A DNA stretch of 64,000 nucleotides from Flavobacterium sp. ASW18X (GTDB taxonomy: Bacteria > Bacteroidota > Bacteroidia > Flavobacteriales > Flavobacteriaceae): positions 124,001 to 188,000 of the forward strand of contig NZ_SWKK01000003.1 in NCBI RefSeq assembly GCF_005144745.1, read 5' to 3'. Below, piece by piece: positions 59,159 to 64,000 of this stretch. The notes under the pieces are model-generated. The model was given only the letters and a program-made list of their open reading frames with translations. It searched no databases and had not been told where the DNA came from. Numbering within the stretch: position 1 is the first letter of the stretch; the number at the start of each line of letters is the position of its first letter. Made by a program: the position numbers and the translations under genes.

Positions 59159-61969
59159 ATGGCAGGAAACCCAACAATACGATTAAATAAAGTTCTAAGG
59201 GAATTGAACATTTCATTGGATAGGGCCGTTGATTACCTTTCATCTAAAGGGCATGATATAGAGGCGAGACCAACGACCAAGATATCTAGTGAGGTGTATC
59301 AAGTGCTGTTGGATGAGTTCCAGACCGATAAGAGCAAGAAGGTGGCTTCTAAAGAAGTTGCTGAAGAAAAGCAAAAGGAAAAAGAGGAGCTTAGAATGCA
59401 AATTGAGCGCGAACAGGAAGAGCGCAGAATTGCAAGAGAAAAAAGACAGTCGCAACGCGAGGTTATTAAGGGGCGTGTTGAGCTTTCGGGTCCAAAAACT
59501 GTTGGTAAAATAGATTTGGATAAAAAGCCTGGCGCACCTGTGGAGCCTAAAGAAGAGCCTACAAAAGAGGTGGAGCAGCCAAAGCAGGAAGAGGTGGTTA
59601 AAACGGAACCTAAAAAGGATGTGGAGCAACCAAAAGTTGAAGTTAAAACTCCAGAGCAACCTAGAAAAGAAGAGCTGCCTAAACCGCAAAAACCAGTAGC
59701 TGAAAAAGAAGCCTCAAAACCAGAGGTTAAGCCCGAGCCTAAAAAAGAGGAGCCAAAGGTAGAAGCGGCTAAAACAGAAGAAACTCCTACTCCAGGTTCA
59801 GATACCATTAAGACAAAATATCAGAAACTTTCTGGTCCTAAGCTTACGGGTGCTAAAATCGACTTAAGTAAGTTTGAAAAACCTAAGAAGAAAAAGGACG
59901 ATAAGAAAGACGACAAAAAAGATAACAATAACAATCGCAGAAAGCGTAAGCGTATTGTAAGTAATAAACCTGGCGGTGGTCCTGGTGGTAACAACAATAA
60001 TAACCGAGGTAGGAATAATAACCGTAAAGGTGGGCAGCGTAACAACAATGCTCCTAAAGTGGAGCCTACAGAGGAAGAAATCCAAAAGCAAGTAAGGGAA
60101 ACCTTAGAAAAGCTTCAAGGTAAATCTTCTAAAGGTAAAGGCGCTAAATATCGTAGGGAGAAAAGGGATCAGCACCGTCAGCAAACAGAGAAAGATTTAC
60201 AACAGCAAGAAAAAGAAAGCAAAGTATTAAAGGTAACGGAATTCGTTACTGTTAATGAAGTAGCTACCATGATGGAGGTTTCTCCTATGGAAATAATTTC
60301 TGCGTGTATGTCTCTTGGGATGATGGTGACCATGAATCAGCGTTTGGATGCAGAAACCTTAAGTATTGTTGCGGATGAGTTTGGATATGAGGTAGAATTT
60401 GTTACGGCGGAGATTGAAGAGGCTATTGAAGAGGTGCAAGATGCAGAAGAGGATTTACAGCCTAGAGCTCCTATTGTAACGGTAATGGGTCACGTAGACC
60501 ACGGTAAAACTTCTTTGTTAGATTATATTCGTGAAGAGAACGTAATTGCCGGAGAAAGTGGAGGTATTACTCAGCACATTGGGGCGTATGGAGTTACTTT
60601 AGAGAGTGGTCAAAAAATAACTTTCCTAGATACTCCAGGTCACGAAGCGTTTACTGCGATGCGTGCTCGTGGAGCTCAGGTTACGGATATTGCTATAATT
60701 GTTATTGCTGCGGATGATAGTATCATGCCGCAAACTAAAGAGGCAATAAGCCATGCGCAAGCAGCAGGAGTGCCTATAGTATTCGCAATAAATAAAGTGG
60801 ATAAGCCTACAGCGAATCCTGATAAAATAAAAGAAGGTCTTGCGCAAATGAACTTGTTGGTAGAAGATTGGGGTGGTAAAATCCAATCTCATGATATTTC
60901 TGCCAAAACGGGTCAAGGTGTTAAAGAGCTTTTAGAAAAAGTTTTATTAGAAGCGGAACTGCTAGAATTAAAAGCAAACCCAGATAGGTTAGCTGGTGGT
61001 ACGGTAGTAGAAGCTTTCTTAGATAAAGGTAGGGGGTACGTTTCTACGATTTTGGTTCAAAATGGTACGCTTTCTATTGGGGACTATGTGCTAGCGGGTA
61101 CTTGTAGCGGTAAGATTAAAGCAATGCAAGATGAGCGCGGTAAAAACATTAAAAAAGCAGGACCGGCAACTCCAATTTCAATCTTAGGTTTGGATGGAGC
61201 GCCACAGGCTGGTGATAAGTTTAATGTTCTTGAGGATGAAAGAGAAGCTAAGCAAATAGCAGCCAAACGTTCGCAATTGCAGCGAGAACAATCGGTTCGT
61301 ACGCAACGTCATATCACTCTAGATGAAATTGGTAGACGTATAGCGCTAGGAGACTTTAAAGAGTTGAATATAATTCTTAAGGGTGATGTGGATGGTTCTG
61401 TTGAGGCATTAACGGATTCCTTCCAAAAACTGTCTACAGATGAGATTCAGGTAAATATCATTCACAAAGGTGTTGGGGCTATAACAGAGTCTGATGTTTT
61501 ATTAGCGAGTGCTTCTGACGCTATTATTATTGGCTTTAACGTTAGGCCAATGGGTAATGCTAGAATGGTGGCAGATAAAGAAGAGATAGATATTAGAACC
61601 TATTCTATTATTTATGATGCTATTAATGACCTTAAAGATGCAATGGAGGGGATGTTATCTCCTGTAATGAAAGAAGAGGTTACGGGTACAGCAGAGATTA
61701 GAGAAACGTTCAAAATTTCTAAAGTGGGTACAATTGCAGGTTGTATGGTAACTAGCGGTAAAATCTTTAGAAACTCTCAAATCCGATTAATACGAGATGG
61801 AGTTGTGGTGTATACGGGTGAGCTGTCTAGTCTTAAGCGATTTAAAGACGATGTCAAAGAAGTTTCAAAAGGATATGACTGTGGTCTTCAGGTGAAGAAT
61901 TATAATGATGTTAGAATTGATGATGTCTTAGAAGCTTTCCAAGAAGTGGCAGTTAAAAAGAAATTGTAA
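59159..61969 (+). CDS. infB: Translation initiation factor IF-2
   Basis: A 936-residue GTPase. The first 50 residues are an IF2N-like domain ([22 protein letters not shown]). Residues about 60-350 are a highly charged Lys/Glu/Pro/Gln linker with an Asn-rich patch near 275-298. The G domain starts with [14 protein letters not shown] (P loop 444-451), then [15 protein letters not shown] and NKVDKP. Domains II to IV follow, ending in the tRNA-binding C-terminal barrel. It places initiator tRNA on the 30S subunit. Within the linker, [12 protein letters not shown] (109-120) and [13 protein letters not shown] (224-236) form a duplicated motif. It is the last gene of the operon. Confidence 0.97.
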   Translation: MAGNPTIRLNKVLRELNISLDRAVDYLSSKGHDIEARPTTKISSEVYQVLLDEFQTDKSKKVASKEVAEEKQKEKEELRMQIEREQEERRIAREKRQSQREVIKGRVELSGPKTVGKIDLDKKPGAPVEPKEEPTKEVEQPKQEEVVKTEPKKDVEQPKVEVKTPEQPRKEELPKPQKPVAEKEASKPEVKPEPKKEEPKVEAAKTEETPTPGSDTIKTKYQKLSGPKLTGAKIDLSKFEKPKKKKDDKKDDKKDNNNNRRKRKRIVSNKPGGGPGGNNNNNRGRNNNRKGGQRNNNAPKVEPTEEEIQKQVRETLEKLQGKSSKGKGAKYRREKRDQHRQQTEKDLQQQEKESKVLKVTEFVTVNEVATMMEVSPMEIISACMSLGMMVTMNQRLDAETLSIVADEFGYEVEFVTAEIEEAIEEVQDAEEDLQPRAPIVTVMGHVDHGKTSLLDYIREENVIAGESGGITQHIGAYGVTLESGQKITFLDTPGHEAFTAMRARGAQVTDIAIIVIAADDSIMPQTKEAISHAQAAGVPIVFAINKVDKPTANPDKIKEGLAQMNLLVEDWGGKIQSHDISAKTGQGVKELLEKVLLEAELLELKANPDRLAGGTVVEAFLDKGRGYVSTILVQNGTLSIGDYVLAGTCSGKIKAMQDERGKNIKKAGPATPISILGLDGAPQAGDKFNVLEDEREAKQIAAKRSQLQREQSVRTQRHITLDEIGRRIALGDFKELNIILKGDVDGSVEALTDSFQKLSTDEIQVNIIHKGVGAITESDVLLASASDAIIIGFNVRPMGNARMVADKEEIDIRTYSIIYDAINDLKDAMEGMLSPVMKEEVTGTAEIRETFKISKVGTIAGCMVTSGKIFRNSQIRLIRDGVVVYTGELSSLKRFKDDVKEVSKGYDCGLQVKNYNDVRIDDVLEAFQEVAVKKKL

Positions 61970-61992
61970 TTAAGTTTACAACAGTGATAAAA

Positions 61993-62021
61993 AAAAGGAT
62001 TAAGCTTAGCTTAATCCTTTT
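61993..62021. terminator. Bidirectional terminator between infB and the SPOR gene
   Basis: A 13-pair stem (61993-62005 with 62009-62021) with a three-base loop and flanking A/T runs. The SPOR gene stop codon (62011-62013) lies inside the stem. Confidence 0.85.
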
Positions 62022-62394
62022 CTATTTTTAAAAGCATTGCATTGGGATATTTTTTGCGTACTTCTAAGAATTTTCTTTCTGCTTCTAATTTGTCTCTATA
62101 CTTACCTACCCTAACTCGGTAAGTGGGCTCTTGAAATTCAATTTTGGTATACCAGTCTGGGAAGTCGGCATCAACTTCTTGCTTTAGTGCAAAAGCGGCA
62201 TTTCTATTGCCAAAACCTACTTGTATTTGATAGTAGCCACTATTACTATTGGCTTCTTTATAGGCGTCAATTAATTTGTTGATTTTTGGATCTTGTTCAA
62301 TGTTTATGGTTCCTATTTGCGTTTGTGAAAAAGAAGAGGTGATGCCAAAAAGGGCTGCTAATACAGAGAAATAAATGTGTTTCTTGCTCATCAT
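62011..62394 (-). CDS. SPOR domain exported protein
   Basis: The start is taken at the ATG pair at 62394/62391 (MMSKKHIYF), which gives a clean signal peptide (YFSVLAALFGITSSFS, cleavage before QTQ); an upstream ATG at 62448 is possible but adds a non-signal segment. The mature part, about 105 residues, holds one SPOR domain (GYYQIQVGFGNRNAAFALKQ, YRVRVGKYRDKLEAERKFLEV). SPOR domains bind denuded peptidoglycan glycan strands, often at the division septum. It is a small periplasmic protein with no other domain. It is divergent from the alternative complex III operon. Confidence 0.85.
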   Translation of the reverse strand: MMSKKHIYFSVLAALFGITSSFSQTQIGTINIEQDPKINKLIDAYKEANSNSGYYQIQVGFGNRNAAFALKQEVDADFPDWYTKIEFQEPTYRVRVGKYRDKLEAERKFLEVRKKYPNAMLLKIEKD

Positions 62395-62492
62395 TAAAAA
62401 CTTAGAAGGCAAAAGTAAATGAATCTGGTTAAACATCGTGGCTTTCATTTATTTAGAATTATTATAAATTAGTTATTATAAATACCTTAACA

Positions 62493-62523
62493 TTTAAAAA
62501 AACCTGCCTGTGTCGTATTTTTG
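62493..62523 (+). promoter_or_regulatory. Candidate promoter of the alternative complex III operon
   Basis: TTTA (62493-62496, three of four matching TTTG), exactly 19 bases, then TATTTTTG (62516-62523). The actA start lies 44 or 86 bases further. Confidence 0.6.
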
Positions 62524-62608
62524 TCAGCAATTTGGAACACGGTAGACGTAAAGATTTGATCGTCAAATGAAAACATCGTGCCAAATAATTGACAGCAATA
62601 AGGTTAAT

Positions 62609-63958
62609 ATGAAAAAGGTGTTCAACCGCATTCAATTTTCAAAGGTTTTTAGTTTAGGTTTACTACTGTTGACTCAGTTTGTATCGGTGTCGTTGTCGGC
62701 ACAAGATGCGCCTGCAGAAGGCAATCTTGGTGGGGATCCAGTGAAAGGTAAGCAATTGTTTAATCAGAATTGTGCGGCATGTCACGCATTGGACCGTAAA
62801 ATGACGGGACCTGCGTTAGGTAATGTAGAGACAAGATTGGCAGAGGAAGAGGGGCTCGATAAGGAGTGGTTGTATTCATGGATTAAAAATAGTCCAGGGA
62901 TGATTGCTTCTGGTGATGCGTATGCTAATAAAGTATACAACGAGTATAATAAAGCTGCGATGACGGCTTTCCCAACGTTATCTAATGAGGATATTGATAA
63001 TATTTTAGCATATACTGCGGCGCCTCCCAAAAAGGCTGATGTACCTGCGGCAAGTGGTGATGCTGTTGCTGCTCCTGCTGCTTCTGGTGGGGTTTCTAAT
63101 GAGGTGATACTCGGGGCGCTTGCATTGGTGTTTGGTCTGTTGGTGGTGATGTTGTTCTTGGTGAATAAAACATTGCGCAGAATAGCGGAAGCAAATGGTG
63201 TGGTGTTGTCTTCTGAAGCTGGAGAAAAGCGTATGCCTATATGGAAGGCTTTTGCTAAAAATCAATTTTTGGTTTTGGTAACGGTTGTTGTGTTGTTGTT
63301 AAGTGCAGCTTATTTTGCATATGCATATATGTCTCAGGTGGGTGTTGATCAAGGGTATGCGCCAGTACAGCCAATTCACTACTCGCATAAGATACACGCC
63401 GGTGATAATAAAATTGAGTGTAAATATTGTCACTCTTCTGCAAGAGTTTCTAAGCACTCTGGTATCCCTTCGCTTAATGTTTGTATGAACTGTCATAAAT
63501 CAATATACGAGTATAAGGGTAATCCTGAAGGACCTTCTGCGGAAGATATTGCTAATGGTTATACCAACGAGTTTTATACTGGTGAGATAAAGAAATTGTA
63601 TAAAGCTGTAGGTTGGGATGAGGAGAATCAGAAATATACAGGTGAGAGTCAGCCGGTAGAATGGGTGAGGATTCACAATTTGCCAGACTTCGCTTATTTT
63701 AATCACTCGCAACACGTAGAGGTTGGGAAAATTGAGTGTCAGACATGTCACGGTCCTGTAGAGGAAATGGAGATTATGTATCAGTATTCACCACTTACTA
63801 TGGGTTGGTGTATTAACTGTCACAGAGAAACTGAAGTTCAGTTGAAGGACAACGGCTATTATGCTAAAATACACGAAGAGTTGTCTAAGAAGTATGGAGT
63901 TGAGAAGTTAACGGCTGCTCAAATGGGTGGTCTTGAGTGTGGTAAGTGCCACTATTAA
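62609..63958 (+). CDS. actA: Alternative complex III multiheme cytochrome c subunit ActA (monoheme-pentaheme fusion)
   Basis: The start is placed at ATG 62609, which gives a clean signal peptide (MKKVFNRIQF, then FSLGLLLLTQFVSVSLSA); ATG 62567 is the alternative. The 449-residue protein has six CxxCH heme sites. One is in a cytochrome c domain (CAACH, 55-59, with a likely Met118 ligand in MTAFPTLSNED). Five are in the C-terminal domain (CKYCH 271, CMNCH 292, CQTCH 377, CINCH 401, CGKCH 444). Two membrane helices at about 167-187 and 220-240 separate the domains. ActA normally has five hemes. It passes electrons from menaquinol oxidation to cytochrome oxidase. The next act gene starts 28 bases downstream. 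Confidence 0.92.
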   Translation: MKKVFNRIQFSKVFSLGLLLLTQFVSVSLSAQDAPAEGNLGGDPVKGKQLFNQNCAACHALDRKMTGPALGNVETRLAEEEGLDKEWLYSWIKNSPGMIASGDAYANKVYNEYNKAAMTAFPTLSNEDIDNILAYTAAPPKKADVPAASGDAVAAPAASGGVSNEVILGALALVFGLLVVMLFLVNKTLRRIAEANGVVLSSEAGEKRMPIWKAFAKNQFLVLVTVVVLLLSAAYFAYAYMSQVGVDQGYAPVQPIHYSHKIHAGDNKIECKYCHSSARVSKHSGIPSLNVCMNCHKSIYEYKGNPEGPSAEDIANGYTNEFYTGEIKKLYKAVGWDEENQKYTGESQPVEWVRIHNLPDFAYFNHSQHVEVGKIECQTCHGPVEEMEIMYQYSPLTMGWCINCHRETEVQLKDNGYYAKIHEELSKKYGVEKLTAAQMGGLECGKCHY

Positions 63959-63986
63959 TCATAAGAAGTTATTTCGAAATATAAAT

Positions 63987-64000
63987 ATGGCATCAAACAA
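63987..64000 (+). CDS. actB: Start of the next act operon gene, probably ActB (truncated by window end)
   Basis: ATGGCATCAAACAA begins 28 bases after the actA stop and reads MASN. Its position directly after actA fits actB, the iron-sulphur/molybdopterin-like subunit of alternative complex III. Only five codons are visible, so this rests on gene order. Confidence 0.5.

Noticed and set aside
59240-59808. Long minus-strand frames opposite the N-terminal part of infB
   Set aside because: They are the antisense reading of the Lys/Glu-rich linker and give Phe/Leu/Ser-rich low-complexity products with no family features.
1-64000. CRISPR arrays, insertion sequences, prophage or integration sites
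   Set aside because: No spaced direct-repeat array, transposase, integrase or phage gene was found; the tRNA genes show no flanking repeats or integrase.

Overview
This window looks like a chromosome segment from a member of the Bacteroidota, most likely a marine Flavobacteriaceae. The DNA is AT-rich. Promoter candidates follow the Bacteroidota pattern TTTG-N19-TAnnTTTG rather than -35/-10. The gene content (DUF5916, DUF2723 and DUF4407 proteins, an ExbB/ExbD/ExbD cluster, alternative complex III and a flavobacterial-type glycosylasparaginase) fits the same group. Genus is not resolved by inspection. I see no rRNA, insertion sequence, prophage or CRISPR array. Three tRNA genes are present: Leu-UAG, Ser-GGA and Gln-UUG.

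Layout. 1-2.6 kb: the end of a family 2 glycosyltransferase, rfbD, and a convergent DUF4407 membrane protein. 2.6-9.4 kb: an M20 peptidase, tRNA-Leu, a GyrI-like protein, a divergent glyoxalase-fold/HxlR pair, a 49-residue membrane protein, a sugar MFS transporter and kdtA. 9.4-13.4 kb: a sugar aminotransferase overlapping galE, an exported amidohydrolase and a small unknown. 13.5-19.9 kb: sucA-sucB, a retropepsin-like protein, and tatD overlapping a type I asparaginase. 20-22.4 kb: exbB, an unknown membrane protein, and exbD twice. 22.7-30.8 kb: an outer-membrane barrel, a PAP2-like protein next to rpoN, asnS, an RND/MMPL exporter, and pyrH-frr. 30.9-33.9 kb: tsf, rpsB, rpsI and rplM on the minus strand.

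34.1-37.4 kb: a DUF5916 outer-membrane protein and a lipocalin-like lipoprotein. 37.4-43.6 kb: a tyrosine catabolic cluster, namely an aminotransferase, a flavin-reductase-like protein, fumarylacetoacetase, homogentisate dioxygenase and 4-hydroxyphenylpyruvate dioxygenase, with a divergent MarR regulator. 43.8-50 kb: pta-ackA convergent with polA. 50.1-57 kb: glycosylasparaginase, cutC, a metallophosphoesterase, a thioredoxin-fold protein without its cysteines, and a giant DUF2723 membrane protein. 57.2-62 kb: tRNA-Gln and the rimP-nusA-infB operon. 62-64 kb: a SPOR protein, then the start of the alternative complex III operon (hexaheme ActA and the first bases of the next gene).

Most of the window is core metabolism and translation. 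The points most worth a second look are: a compact three-way-junction palindrome at 3111-3203; a helix-hairpin-helix tail on ribosomal protein S2; a MarR-type palindrome overlapping the hpd promoter; the unknown membrane protein inside the ExbB/ExbD cluster; a terminator-like hairpin in the rimP leader; and the monoheme-pentaheme fusion in ActA. I found no convincing wholly new multi-gene system.
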